From contig JBBATY010000001.1 in the NCBI GenBank assembly GCA_040398525.1, positions 1 to 64,000 of the forward strand: a stretch of 64,000 nt of DNA. Direction: 5' to 3'. This DNA comes from VFMC01 sp040398525. GTDB taxonomy: Bacteria; Actinomycetota; Acidimicrobiia; Acidimicrobiales; Ilumatobacteraceae. A program made the position numbers and the translations under genes. Numbering within the stretch: the first letter of the stretch is position 1; each line of letters begins with the position of its first letter. Under the pieces are notes generated by a model, which ran no database searches, was not told the DNA's origin, and worked only from the letters and a program-made list of their open reading frames with translations. Shown here piece by piece: positions 16,532 through 24,739 of the stretch.

Positions 16532-18589
16532 GTGCCCGACCTTGACCGTCTCCTCGCACCGCGGTCGATCGCCGTCGTCGGCGGCGCTCCCGCCGAACGC
16601 GTCGTCGCACAGTGCCTGAAGCTCGGCTTCCCAGGCCCGATCTGGCCCGTCCACCCACGTCGGGCCGAGTTGGCGGGTGTTCCCACTGTCGCCACGCTCG
16701 ACGACCTCCCCGGGGTGCCCGACGCAGTGTTCCTCGGGGTCAACCGCTTCGCCACGGTCGAGGCGATGCGCACCCTGGCCACGATGGGTGCTGGCGGGGC
16801 TGTCTGCTACGGCTCCGGTTTCGCCGAGACCGGCGAGGCCGACCTGCAGGCTGAGTTGCTCGACGCCGCCGGCGGCATGCCGTTCTTCGGACCCAACTGC
16901 TACGGCTTCGTCAACACCTTCGATCGCGTGGCGTTGTGGCCCGACGAGCACGGATGCGGGCGCACCGAGCGCGGCGTCGCCATCGTCTCGCAGAGCGGCA
17001 ATGTCGCCGTCAACCTCACCTTCCAGACGCGCGGGCTGCGGCTCGGTTCGATGATCACCGTGGGCAACCAGGCCAGCCTCGGCACCGAGGACGCTGTCGC
17101 GGCGCTGATCGACGACGACCGGATCACGGCCATCGGGATGTTCCTCGAGGCCGTGCGCGACCCGCAACTGTTCGCTGCAGTGGCAGCGCGGGCCCACGAC
17201 CGCGGCCTGCCGCTGGTCGCACTGCAGACGGGGCGCTCGGCCGCGGGCGCGTTGATCGCCACCTCGCACACCGGCTCGATGTCGGGTCGAGCCGCGGCCT
17301 ACGACGCGATGTTCGAGCGCTACGGCGTGGCCACGGTGCGCACTCCGGCCGAGCTGCTCGAGACGCTGAAGCTGCTCGACTCGGGGGGCCGGCTCAGCGG
17401 ACCTCGCGTGGTGTCGCTCAGCTGCTCGGGCGGCGAGGCGTCGCTGGTGGCCGACCGCGCCGAGCAGTCGGCGCTGCGGTTCGAGCCGTTCGCCGACGAC
17501 CACCGCACACGGATCGAGGCCACCCTCACCGAGTTGGTGGCAGTGAGCAACCCGTTCGACTACCACACGTTCATGTGGGGCGACCGCGAGGCCATGGCGA
17601 CCTGCTTCACCGCCGTGATGGACGGCCCCCAGGATGCGACGATGCTCGTGCTCGACGCCCCACCGTCACCCGACAACGACCCCGCATCGTGGTACGTCGC
17701 AGCGGACGCGCTCGCCGACGCGGCCGCAGCCACCGGACGCCGGGCCGTCGTGGTCGCATCGCTCGCCGAGTGCATCAACGAGCCGTTCCGTGCCCACATC
17801 AGCGCGAGTGGTCTCACCCCGCTGCTCGGCCTGAGCGAAGGGCTCGTGGCACTCGACGTAGCAGCGCGGGTGATGGACCGGTGCCTGCCGGCCCACGCCC
17901 CCGTCGTCCCGGCCGCCACGACGCGCCTCGTCGACGAGGCTGCTGCGAAGCAGCGCCTCCGCAACCTCGGCATCGCTGTCCCCGATGGGCGTGTCGCCCC
18001 GCGCGGCGAGGTGCTCGCTGCCGCCGACTCGATCGGCTACCCGGTCACGCTCAAAGCACTCGGCCTCGCCCACAAGAGCGAAGCCGGGGCCGTGCGGGTG
18101 GGCCTGCGCACCAGCGACGAGCTCGCTGCAGCGCTGACCGCGATGCCCGACACCGAGCACGGGTTCCTCGTCGAGTCGACCGTCACCGATGTGGTGGCCG
18201 AGGTGCTCGTCACCGTGCGACGCGACGCGCCGGTCGGCTGGCTCGTGTCGATCGGCCACGGTGGTGTGACGACCGAGCTGTGGAGCGATGTGACCCACCT
18301 CCTGGCCCCGGTCACCCCCGACGAGGTGCACCGTGCCCTCACTCGCCTGCGCAGCCACGCACTGCTCACCGGCTTCCGTGGCCGACCACCGGCCGACGTC
18401 GACGCGCTGGTCGAGCTCGTCGTCTGCCTCACCGATCAGGTCGTCGGCACCGACGTCGTCGAGGTCGAGCTCAACCCGGTGCTCGTCGGCCGCCGGGGGG
18501 CGGTTGCCGTCGATGCATTGCTGCTGGTCGACGACGCCAGCGCCACACCCTCGTCCCCTCGTCCGTCGTCGCCGCAGGAGCACACATGA
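16532..18589 (+). CDS. ADP-forming acyl-CoA synthetase
   Basis: A 685-residue fused NDP-forming acyl-CoA ligase of the acetyl-CoA synthetase (ADP-forming)/protein acetyltransferase family. The domain order is CoA-binding (starting LDRLLAPRSIAVVGGAP), the succinyl-CoA-ligase-like domain containing SQSGNVAVN and the SHTGSMSGRAAAYDAM segment where the phosphohistidine resides, and a C-terminal ATP-grasp domain (DEAAAKQRLRNLGIAVPDG, then TLKALGLAHKSEAGAV). There is no C-terminal GNAT domain, so it is a ligase rather than an acetyltransferase. Followed by a CaiD-like hydratase, it probably activates gamma-butyrobetaine, crotonobetaine or carnitine in place of the AMP-forming CaiC. The GTG start follows a leaderless-type -10. 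Confidence 0.82.
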   Translation: MPDLDRLLAPRSIAVVGGAPAERVVAQCLKLGFPGPIWPVHPRRAELAGVPTVATLDDLPGVPDAVFLGVNRFATVEAMRTLATMGAGGAVCYGSGFAETGEADLQAELLDAAGGMPFFGPNCYGFVNTFDRVALWPDEHGCGRTERGVAIVSQSGNVAVNLTFQTRGLRLGSMITVGNQASLGTEDAVAALIDDDRITAIGMFLEAVRDPQLFAAVAARAHDRGLPLVALQTGRSAAGALIATSHTGSMSGRAAAYDAMFERYGVATVRTPAELLETLKLLDSGGRLSGPRVVSLSCSGGEASLVADRAEQSALRFEPFADDHRTRIEATLTELVAVSNPFDYHTFMWGDREAMATCFTAVMDGPQDATMLVLDAPPSPDNDPASWYVAADALADAAAATGRRAVVVASLAECINEPFRAHISASGLTPLLGLSEGLVALDVAARVMDRCLPAHAPVVPAATTRLVDEAAAKQRLRNLGIAVPDGRVAPRGEVLAAADSIGYPVTLKALGLAHKSEAGAVRVGLRTSDELAAALTAMPDTEHGFLVESTVTDVVAEVLVTVRRDAPVGWLVSIGHGGVTTELWSDVTHLLAPVTPDEVHRALTRLRSHALLTGFRGRPPADVDALVELVVCLTDQVVGTDVVEVELNPVLVGRRGAVAVDALLLVDDASATPSSPRPSSPQEHT

Positions 18590-19362
18590 CCGCTGGATTC
18601 CGTGTCGAGGTGGCCGACGGTGTCGCCACCCTCACCATCGATCGACCCAAAGCCAATGCCATCGACGCAGCGACCAGCAAGGCGATGGGCGAAGCCTTCG
18701 TCGGCTTCGAAGCCGACCCCGAGGTGCGCGTCGTCATCGTCACCGGTGCCGGTGAGCGGTTCTTCTCCGCCGGCTGGGACCTCGGCGCCGCAGCCGAGGG
18801 CGAGGCGTTCGATTCCGACTACGGCCCCGGCGGCTTCGGTGGCTTCCCCGACCTCCCCGACCGCACCACCCCGGTGATCGTCGCAGTGAACGGGATGGCC
18901 GTCGGCGGGGGCTTCGAGATCGCCATGGCAGCCGATCTGATCGTCGCCGCCGAGCACGCCCAGTTCTTCTTGCCCGAAGCCGGCCTCGGGATCATCCCCG
19001 ATGCGGGCAGCGTGCGGCTACCCAAGCTGCTGCCGGGCCACATCGCCCGCGAGATGCTGCTGACCGGGCGCCGGATGAGCGCCGAGGAAGCCGCTCGGTG
19101 GGGGCTCGTCAACCGCGTGGTCCCCGCCGCCGAGCTGCTCGACGCTGCGACCACCCTGGCCCGCGAGGTGATGTGGGCAGCACCGCTGTCGATCGCGGCG
19201 ATGCTCGACATCGGTCGGCGCACGGCGCACATCGACCCGATCGAGGCGATGGGGCTCATCAAGGACCTGCCCTCCTACCGGAGGGCCATCGACAGCGAGG
19301 ATGCGAGCGAGGGTAACCTCGCCTACATGGAGAAGCGTCCTCCCGTGTGGAAGGGCCGCTGA
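18586..19362 (+). CDS. caiD: Crotonobetainyl-CoA hydratase (CaiD-like)
   Basis: A 258-residue crotonase. It closely resembles what I recall of Escherichia coli CaiD: RPKANAIDAATS near the start, FFSAGWDLGAAAEGEA near residue 60, and the C-terminal EKRPPVWKGR. The two crotonase glutamates fall at Glu111 (GGGFEIA) and Glu131 (LPEAGLG), the same numbers reported for E. coli CaiD. It should hydrate crotonobetainyl-CoA to L-carnitinyl-CoA. The ATG overlaps the ligase stop, so activation and hydration are translated together. Similarity was judged by eye. Confidence 0.87.
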   Translation: MTAGFRVEVADGVATLTIDRPKANAIDAATSKAMGEAFVGFEADPEVRVVIVTGAGERFFSAGWDLGAAAEGEAFDSDYGPGGFGGFPDLPDRTTPVIVAVNGMAVGGGFEIAMAADLIVAAEHAQFFLPEAGLGIIPDAGSVRLPKLLPGHIAREMLLTGRRMSAEEAARWGLVNRVVPAAELLDAATTLAREVMWAAPLSIAAMLDIGRRTAHIDPIEAMGLIKDLPSYRRAIDSEDASEGNLAYMEKRPPVWKGR

Positions 19363-19365
19363 GCA

Positions 19366-20448
19366 GTGGCGCTCGAGCCCTCGCTCGGCCGTGACGACTA
19401 CTGCGCGCCCGACGTGTTCGAACTCGAGCGCCGGACGATCTTCCACCGAGGCTGGTACCTCGCGCTGCGCGCCGATTCGCTCGAACCAGGTGGCCGCACG
19501 GTCGTCGACGTCGTCGGCGAGAGCGTGCTGGTCACCCGCTCGCTCGACGGGGCGCTGCACGCCTTCGCCAACACCTGTCGGCACCGGGGCGCGCGGCTGT
19601 GCGACGAGGGCAGCCGCACGGGCCAGGGGTCGATCATGTGCCCGTACCACGCCTGGACCTACGCGCTCGACGGCAGGCTGATCTCGACCCCCCATCTCGA
19701 CACCACCGACGACGAGCGCGCTGATCTGGCGCTGTGGCGCATTGCCATCGCCGAGTGGCAGGGCTTCGTGTTCGTCTCGATCGCCGCCGAGCCGCCACCG
19801 TTCACCGAATGGCTGAGCGACAACGCCCCCGAGCTGGTGGCGCTCACCCGCTACGAGTTCGGCGCGCTCGTCACGGGCGCCCGCACCGTCAGCACGGTCC
19901 GGGCGAACTGGAAGGTCATCGTCGAGAACTACCTCGAGTGCCTGCACTGCACCCGGGTCCACCCCGAGCTGGTCGAGCTCGTCCCGACCTACCGGTCCGG
20001 CTGGAACTACGACCGTTCCCGACCGGACGGCGGCGTGCAGATCGGCGGCGACAGCTTCAGCCACACCGGCCAGTCCGGCCTACCGCTGCTGCCCGGTGTC
20101 GAGGGGGTCGACGTCGATTCGTACTTCGGCGGCACCATCTTCCCGAACGGCTTCATCGACGTCACCGGCACCAGCGCGATCGTGTCGTTCCTGCACCCAC
20201 GCAGCGTCGACCGCACCGAGGTGGTCACCGAGTACCTCTTCGCCCCCGGCACCGTCGCTGCCGAGGGCTTCGATCCATCGCCGATCGTCGCGTTCAGCGA
20301 GCTCGTCGCCTCGCAGGACTACGGGGTCTGCGAGCGTGTCCAGCTCGGCGTCGCCTCGGTCCGCTTCGCGAACGGCGTACTGTCGGAGAAAGACGATCTG
20401 GTGATCGACTGGGACCGCCGGTACCGGCGGATCATGGACGAAGGGTGA
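19366..20448 (+). CDS. Rieske oxygenase alpha subunit (GbcA/choline-monooxygenase type)
   Basis: A 360-residue ring-hydroxylating-type oxygenase large subunit. Rieske ligands are Cys71, His73, Cys92 and His95 (CRHRGARLC and CPYHAW). The mononuclear iron site lies in ENYLECLHCTRVHPEL (His194, His199). The NYxEC-HC form resembles the quaternary-ammonium group (glycine betaine, carnitine and choline monooxygenases). It begins at GTG three bases after caiD. Oxidative demethylation of glycine betaine, the end product of the upstream pathway, is the best guess. No reductase gene (GbcB-like) occurs in the window, so the electron donor must be encoded elsewhere. Confidence 0.82.
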   Translation: MALEPSLGRDDYCAPDVFELERRTIFHRGWYLALRADSLEPGGRTVVDVVGESVLVTRSLDGALHAFANTCRHRGARLCDEGSRTGQGSIMCPYHAWTYALDGRLISTPHLDTTDDERADLALWRIAIAEWQGFVFVSIAAEPPPFTEWLSDNAPELVALTRYEFGALVTGARTVSTVRANWKVIVENYLECLHCTRVHPELVELVPTYRSGWNYDRSRPDGGVQIGGDSFSHTGQSGLPLLPGVEGVDVDSYFGGTIFPNGFIDVTGTSAIVSFLHPRSVDRTEVVTEYLFAPGTVAAEGFDPSPIVAFSELVASQDYGVCERVQLGVASVRFANGVLSEKDDLVIDWDRRYRRIMDEG

Positions 20449-20456
20449 CCACCACC

Positions 20457-21245
20457 ATGCACGATCTGCTCGACCTCGACCGCTACCCCGTCGACCAGCC
20501 GAGCAGCCCAGGCTGGACTGCACTGGTCGATCGGTGCCGGGCAGATCTGGCCGCCACGGGCATGTTCACCCTGGCGGGCTTCATGCGACCCGAGGTGGCC
20601 GAACGAGCTGCTGCGGCAGTGGCTCCCCGCTTCGCCGCCGAGTCCTTCCGGCACGAACGCGAGCACAACATCTACTTCCTGCCGAGCATCCCCGGCCTGC
20701 CCGACGACCACCCCGCGCTCGTCCGCTACCACACCTCGAACGACACGCTGTGCCTCGACCAGGTGCCGGAGAGCCCCATGGCCCAGCTCTACGAATGGCC
20801 TGAGTTCGCGATCTTCCTGGCCGCCACCATGGACAAGCCGGTGCTGTACACGATGGACGACCACCTCGCCGCGGTGAACGTGATGTCGTACGTCGAGGGG
20901 CAGCAGCTGAACTGGCACTTCGACCGCTCGGAGTTCACCACCACGCTGCTCCTCCAAGCGCCCGACCAGGGCGGTGAGTTCGTCTACCGCACCGACCTGC
21001 GCACCGACACCGATCCGAACTACGACGGCGTCGCCCGGATGCTGCGCGGCGACGACCCGGAGGTCCGCTCGTTGACGCTCTCACCCGGAACGCTCAACGT
21101 CTTCCGGGGCAAGAACACCCCCCACCGGGTCGCCGATGTGCGCGGCCAACGGGCGCGGATCATCGCCGTCTACTCGTTCTACGAGCACCCTGGAGTGACG
21201 TTCTCCGCCGAAGAGCGGATCGGCTTCTACGGCCGCGCCAGCTGA
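20457..21245 (+). CDS. 2-oxoglutarate/Fe(II) oxygenase, HalD/BesD-like
   Basis: A 262-residue non-heme iron oxygenase. The facial triad is His154-x-Asp156 (NWHFDRSEF) with distal His223 (GKNTPHRV), and Arg233 (QRARIIAVYSFYE) probably binds 2-oxoglutarate. The overall pattern resembles the family containing amino-acid hydroxylases and BesD-type halogenases. The retained Asp in HxD argues for hydroxylation, not halogenation. I place the start at ATG 20457 because AAGGGTG lies about ten bases upstream. A GTG at 20445 is the alternative. It is the last gene of the ligase-caiD-Rieske operon. The substrate is unknown, with trimethyllysine or a betaine as candidates. Confidence 0.78.
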   Translation: MHDLLDLDRYPVDQPSSPGWTALVDRCRADLAATGMFTLAGFMRPEVAERAAAAVAPRFAAESFRHEREHNIYFLPSIPGLPDDHPALVRYHTSNDTLCLDQVPESPMAQLYEWPEFAIFLAATMDKPVLYTMDDHLAAVNVMSYVEGQQLNWHFDRSEFTTTLLLQAPDQGGEFVYRTDLRTDTDPNYDGVARMLRGDDPEVRSLTLSPGTLNVFRGKNTPHRVADVRGQRARIIAVYSFYEHPGVTFSAEERIGFYGRAS

Positions 21246-21250
21246 CCGGC

Positions 21251-22315
21251 TCAGTCGATCAGCAGCCGCACGGCGTCGCGGCCGAGGCTGATGTCGACCA
21301 TCTCGCCCTCCTTGCCCGGCAATGAGGCACCGTCGTTGGGCACGACGGTCTCGAGCTCGAGGTCGCCCACTCGCACCCGGACCCGCGTGACCGGGCCGGC
21401 GAACACGATCTGCTCGACCCGCGCGTGCAGCACACCCGAGCCGTAGGGCTTGAGCCGCAGCCGCTCGGGACGGATCAACACGGTGCAGCGCGCCCCTGGC
21501 GGCACTCCCCCGGTGCGGGTGTCGAGGCGCACGCCGCCGAGCTCGAGCACCCCTTCGCTCACCACCCGGCCCTTGGCCAAGTTGGCATGGCCGAGGAAGT
21601 CGGCGACGAACGCCGTGACGGGCTCGTCGTACACATCCTGCGGATCGCCGACCTGCTCGATCCGGCCGGCGCGCATCACGGCCAGACGGTCGCTCATCGT
21701 GAGCGCCTCCTCCTGGTCGTGGGTGACGTAGACGAAGGTGATCCCCACCTCGCGGTGGAGCGTGCGCAACTCGTCCTGCAGTGTGCGCCGCAACTGGGCG
21801 TCGAGCGCACCCAGTGGCTCGTCGAGCAGGAGCACCTTCGGCCGCAGGACGAGCGAGCGTGCCAGTGCGACACGCTGCTGCTGGCCGCCCGACAGCTGGT
21901 GGGGCCGGCGGCTCGCGTAGTCGCTCATCCGTACCAGTTCGAGTGCCTCGCCGACACGCTGACGACGCTCCGAGCGCGGCACGTCGCTGAAACGCAGCCC
22001 GAAGCCGACATTGCCGGCGACGTCGAGGTGCGGGAAGAGCGCATAGCTCTGGAACACGGTGTTCACCGGCCGGCGCTCCGGAGGGACCCCGTCCATCGGG
22101 ATGCCGTCGATCGACACCACCCCTGCGTCGGGATGCTCGAAGCCGGCGATCAGGCGCAGGGTCGTGGTCTTGCCACACCCCGATGGGCCGAGCAACGAGA
22201 AGAACTCGCCCGCTTCGATGGTGAGGTGCACGTCGCGAAGCACCTCGTGGTCGCCGAACGACTTCGAGACCCCCGACAGCTCGATCCGTCCACCCCGCGG
22301 CGAACCGTCCTCCAT
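21251..22315 (-). CDS. potA: ABC transporter ATPase, PotA type
   Basis: A 354-residue ATPase. Walker A is GPSGCGKTT, the Q-loop is in VFQSYALFPH, the signature is LSGGQQQRVALARS, Walker B is VLLLDEPLGALD and the switch His is in YVTHDQEEAL. A C-terminal TOBE domain (residues about 270-354) matches polyamine and iron importers. It stands alone on the minus strand, ending five bases from the 2OG oxygenase gene. It is the obvious ATPase for the potDBC permeases at 2943-5895, which lack one. GGGGGATGG upstream favours ATG 22315 over ATG 22333. Confidence 0.85.
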   Translation of the reverse strand: MEDGSPRGGRIELSGVSKSFGDHEVLRDVHLTIEAGEFFSLLGPSGCGKTTTLRLIAGFEHPDAGVVSIDGIPMDGVPPERRPVNTVFQSYALFPHLDVAGNVGFGLRFSDVPRSERRQRVGEALELVRMSDYASRRPHQLSGGQQQRVALARSLVLRPKVLLLDEPLGALDAQLRRTLQDELRTLHREVGITFVYVTHDQEEALTMSDRLAVMRAGRIEQVGDPQDVYDEPVTAFVADFLGHANLAKGRVVSEGVLELGGVRLDTRTGGVPPGARCTVLIRPERLRLKPYGSGVLHARVEQIVFAGPVTRVRVRVGDLELETVVPNDGASLPGKEGEMVDISLGRDAVRLLID

Positions 22316-22380
22316 GCTTCGGCCATCCCCCATGTCACTGCACGCCGTGTGCCCGCCGGACTGTACCCGAGCCTCCGCCG

Positions 22381-23307
22381 TCAGCGGTGCTCTGCGAGCA
22401 GCGCAGCTCCGACGGCTCCGGCCTGCTCGCCCCGGGTGGCGAACACGAGCGCCGGGTGCGGTCGCAGGTCCGGGGCGTAGAGCAGCTCTCGGAACCAGCG
22501 CTCGATCGGGCCGATGAGGATGTCGGCCGACGCCGCGAGGCCCCCTCCGAGGACGAACATCGCCGGGTCGAGGACGTTGGCAAGGCTGACCAGGCCGATC
22601 GCCACCCAGCGCCCGAAGTCGTCGATGACGGCCAGCGCATCGGAGTCGCCCTCTCGCGCTGCGGCCTGCACGTGCTCGCCGCGGACGAGCTCGGGGTCGC
22701 CACCCGCCAGCTCGACCACCCGGTTCACGCGCTGGCCCGTGGCGTGCTCGCGAGCGAGGCGGGCGAGGCCGGTGCCCGAGGCGAAGCGCTCCCAACAGCC
22801 ACGGCGCCCGCATGGGCACAGCGGCCCGTCAGGGTCGACCACGATGTGTCCGATCTCGCCGGCGAAGCCGTTGGCACCCCGCTGCAGCCGCCCGCCGGCG
22901 ACGATGCCACCGCCGATGCCGGTGCCGAGAGTGACCATCACCATGTCGTCGAGGCCTCGGCCTGCTCCGTACTGCCACTCGGCCAGCGCTGCGCACGTCG
23001 CATCGTTGTCGATGGCGACCGGGCGCCCGAGGGCAGCCGCCACACGAGGACCGACGGCGAGCTCGGTGACGCTCACCAGGTTGGGGGCTGCCCGCAGGAC
23101 ACCTTCTCGGGTGACGAGGCCCGGCACACCGATCCCGAGCGTGTCCCAGTCGCCCAACTCGCGGGCGAACTCGACGAGCCCTTCGATCACCTGGTCGGCG
23201 CCCTTCGGAGTGGGACGACGACGCTCGAGCACCACGTCGCCGTTGCCGTCGACCACCACACCGAGGAACTTCGTCCCCCCGACATCGATGCCTGCGCGGC
23301 GGGTCAC
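22381..23307 (-). CDS. ROK-family sugar kinase (glucokinase-like)
   Basis: A 308-residue ROK protein. The ATP phosphate-binding motif GIDVGGTKFLGVVVD is at the start, the ROK signature runs through LGTGIGGGIVAGGRL, and the zinc site CPCGRRGCWE follows near residue 180. It should phosphorylate glucose or a related hexose. The absence of an N-terminal helix-turn-helix excludes a ROK repressor. GTG at 23307 is preceded by AGGTGAG. It is divergent from the kinase-like gene at 23425. Confidence 0.88.
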   Translation of the reverse strand: MTRRAGIDVGGTKFLGVVVDGNGDVVLERRRPTPKGADQVIEGLVEFARELGDWDTLGIGVPGLVTREGVLRAAPNLVSVTELAVGPRVAAALGRPVAIDNDATCAALAEWQYGAGRGLDDMVMVTLGTGIGGGIVAGGRLQRGANGFAGEIGHIVVDPDGPLCPCGRRGCWERFASGTGLARLAREHATGQRVNRVVELAGGDPELVRGEHVQAAAREGDSDALAVIDDFGRWVAIGLVSLANVLDPAMFVLGGGLAASADILIGPIERWFRELLYAPDLRPHPALVFATRGEQAGAVGAALLAEHR

Positions 23308-23424
23308 GAGCTCACCTGCAGCGTGGAAGGCACCGCCGCAGTGTACGCGAACGCTGTGCCCGGGGGCCGTTGCCGACGCCGTACGATGTCGACGCAGGTC
23401 GGGGGCCTGCCCGGGGAGGCTCTG

Positions 23425-24462
23425 GTGGACGCACCGACGAGTACCGACGACATCTCGGTCGACTGGCTCACGGCCGCGCTCGGGCTGCCGGTGACGACGA
23501 TCGACGTGCACCCGATCGGCCAGGGTGAGGGTTTCATGGGCCAGCTCGCCCGCGTGACCGTCGATGGCGTGCGGTCGGTGATCGTGAAGATGCCCACGGC
23601 CGATCCGGGGGGTCGGGCGTTGGGCGGGATGATGCGCGTGTGGGAGCGAGAGCACCGCTTCTACACCGAGGTCGCGCCGCGGATGCACGGTGTTCGGGTG
23701 CCGCGCTGCTTGTCGAGCTCAGCCGATCCGTGGGTGCTCGTGCTCGAGGACCTGGCGCCCGCCTCGCCGGGGAACCAAGTCGCAGGTCCATCGCTCGAGC
23801 AGGCCCAGCGGGTGGTCGACACGGCTGCTGCGCTGCACGGAGCGTGGTTCGATCATCCCGATCTTTCCGAGCTCACCTGGATGCCCGACATCGCCGACCC
23901 GATGAGCGCAGCGGTCGGGGCCATGTTCCCCCTCGGTTGGCCGACCTTCCTCGCCCGGTATGCGGACAGCCTGCCCGAGCGCGTGCTCCGATGGTGCGAG
24001 GCCTTCGCCCCGCGGGTGGTCGAGTGGATCGCGTCGTACGCCGACTGGCCGTTCACGCTGATCCACGGCGACTTCCGGCTCGACAACATGTTCTTCGCGC
24101 CCGATGGCTCGGTGACGCTCATCGACTGGCAACTCGCCATGCGCGCCCCGAGCACCACCGATCTCGTCTACTTCCTCGGGACGAACCTGCCCACCGAGAT
24201 GCGCCGCGCCGAGCAGGCGTCGCTGATCGATCGCTATGCGGCCGGTCTGCGCGCCCAGGGCGTGCCCACCGAGTGGAGCGACCCGACCCGGATCACACGG
24301 GGCTACGCAGAAGGTGTGCTCTTCTACTGCACGTCGTTCGCGGCGAGCATCTTGACGCTCGACACCGCCAACGAGCGCGGCGCAGCGTTGATGGATGCAC
24401 TCGTGCGCCGCGCCTTCGCCGCAGCCGACGACCTCGACGCAGGCACACTGCTCGGCCTCTGA
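23425..24462 (+). CDS. APH-fold phosphotransferase
   Basis: A 345-residue aminoglycoside-phosphotransferase-like protein. The catalytic loop is HGDFRLDN, the metal-binding loop is LIDWQL, and VLVLEDLAP marks the hinge. It belongs to the large group that includes ecdysteroid-kinase-like and ACAD10/11-type kinase domains, so the substrate is probably not an antibiotic. GTG at 23425 has a strong GGGGAGG sequence eight bases upstream. An ATG at 23386 is the alternative start. The product is related to the one encoded at 33634-34677. A long hairpin terminator follows. Confidence 0.8.
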   Translation: MDAPTSTDDISVDWLTAALGLPVTTIDVHPIGQGEGFMGQLARVTVDGVRSVIVKMPTADPGGRALGGMMRVWEREHRFYTEVAPRMHGVRVPRCLSSSADPWVLVLEDLAPASPGNQVAGPSLEQAQRVVDTAAALHGAWFDHPDLSELTWMPDIADPMSAAVGAMFPLGWPTFLARYADSLPERVLRWCEAFAPRVVEWIASYADWPFTLIHGDFRLDNMFFAPDGSVTLIDWQLAMRAPSTTDLVYFLGTNLPTEMRRAEQASLIDRYAAGLRAQGVPTEWSDPTRITRGYAEGVLFYCTSFAASILTLDTANERGAALMDALVRRAFAAADDLDAGTLLGL

Positions 24463-24564
24463 GCCAGCACCGGCCGCATTGCGTCGGCTGCGAGCACGGA
24501 TCGGAACGTCTCGGCGACCGGGCAGCGACCTGGAGCGCGATCGCGACACCATCGACGACGAAAC

Positions 24565-24598
24565 GACACTGCCCCGGGCCTGAGCCCGGGGCAGTGTC
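24565..24598. terminator. Strong hairpin terminator
   Basis: A perfect 15-bp stem with a CTGA loop: arms 24565-24579 and 24584-24598. It lies between the end of the plus-strand kinase gene and the 3' end of the minus-strand tRNA-Gly, three bases beyond its CCA. It is symmetric enough to serve both strands. The minus-strand exit has a short GTTTCG stretch. Confidence 0.75.
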
Positions 24599-24601
24599 AC
24601 G

Positions 24602-24677
24602 TGGAGCGGACGACGGGATTCGAACCCGCGACCCTCACCTTGGCAAGGTGATGCTCTACCAACTGAGCCACGTCCGC
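24602..24677 (-). tRNA. tRNA-Gly (GCC)
   Basis: A complete cloverleaf on the minus strand. The acceptor arms are GCGGACG and CGTCCGC, the D-arm is GCTCAGTTGGTAGAGC, the anticodon loop TTGCCAA gives GCC, and the T-arm contains GGTTCGAATCC. The discriminator is U, and CCA is encoded, unlike the tRNA-Cys at the left end. Confidence 0.96.
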
Positions 24678-24739
24678 AAAGCGTCTGGAAATCTATCAGC
24701 ACGTCCGCTCAACCGGACAGGTGAATCACTCCCCGCAGG

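Noticed and set aside
20457..21245. Fe(II)/2OG halogenase
   Set aside because: Halogenases of this family replace the iron-binding Asp with Gly or Ala. Here HxD is intact.
23425..24462. Aminoglycoside resistance gene
   Set aside because: Only the general kinase fold is shared. The paralogue pair and the surrounding metabolic genes point to a metabolic kinase.
24703..24718. Hairpin GTCCG-CTCAAC-CGGAC between a small gene and tRNA-Gly
   Set aside because: The stem is only five pairs with no U-run, too weak to list as a terminator.
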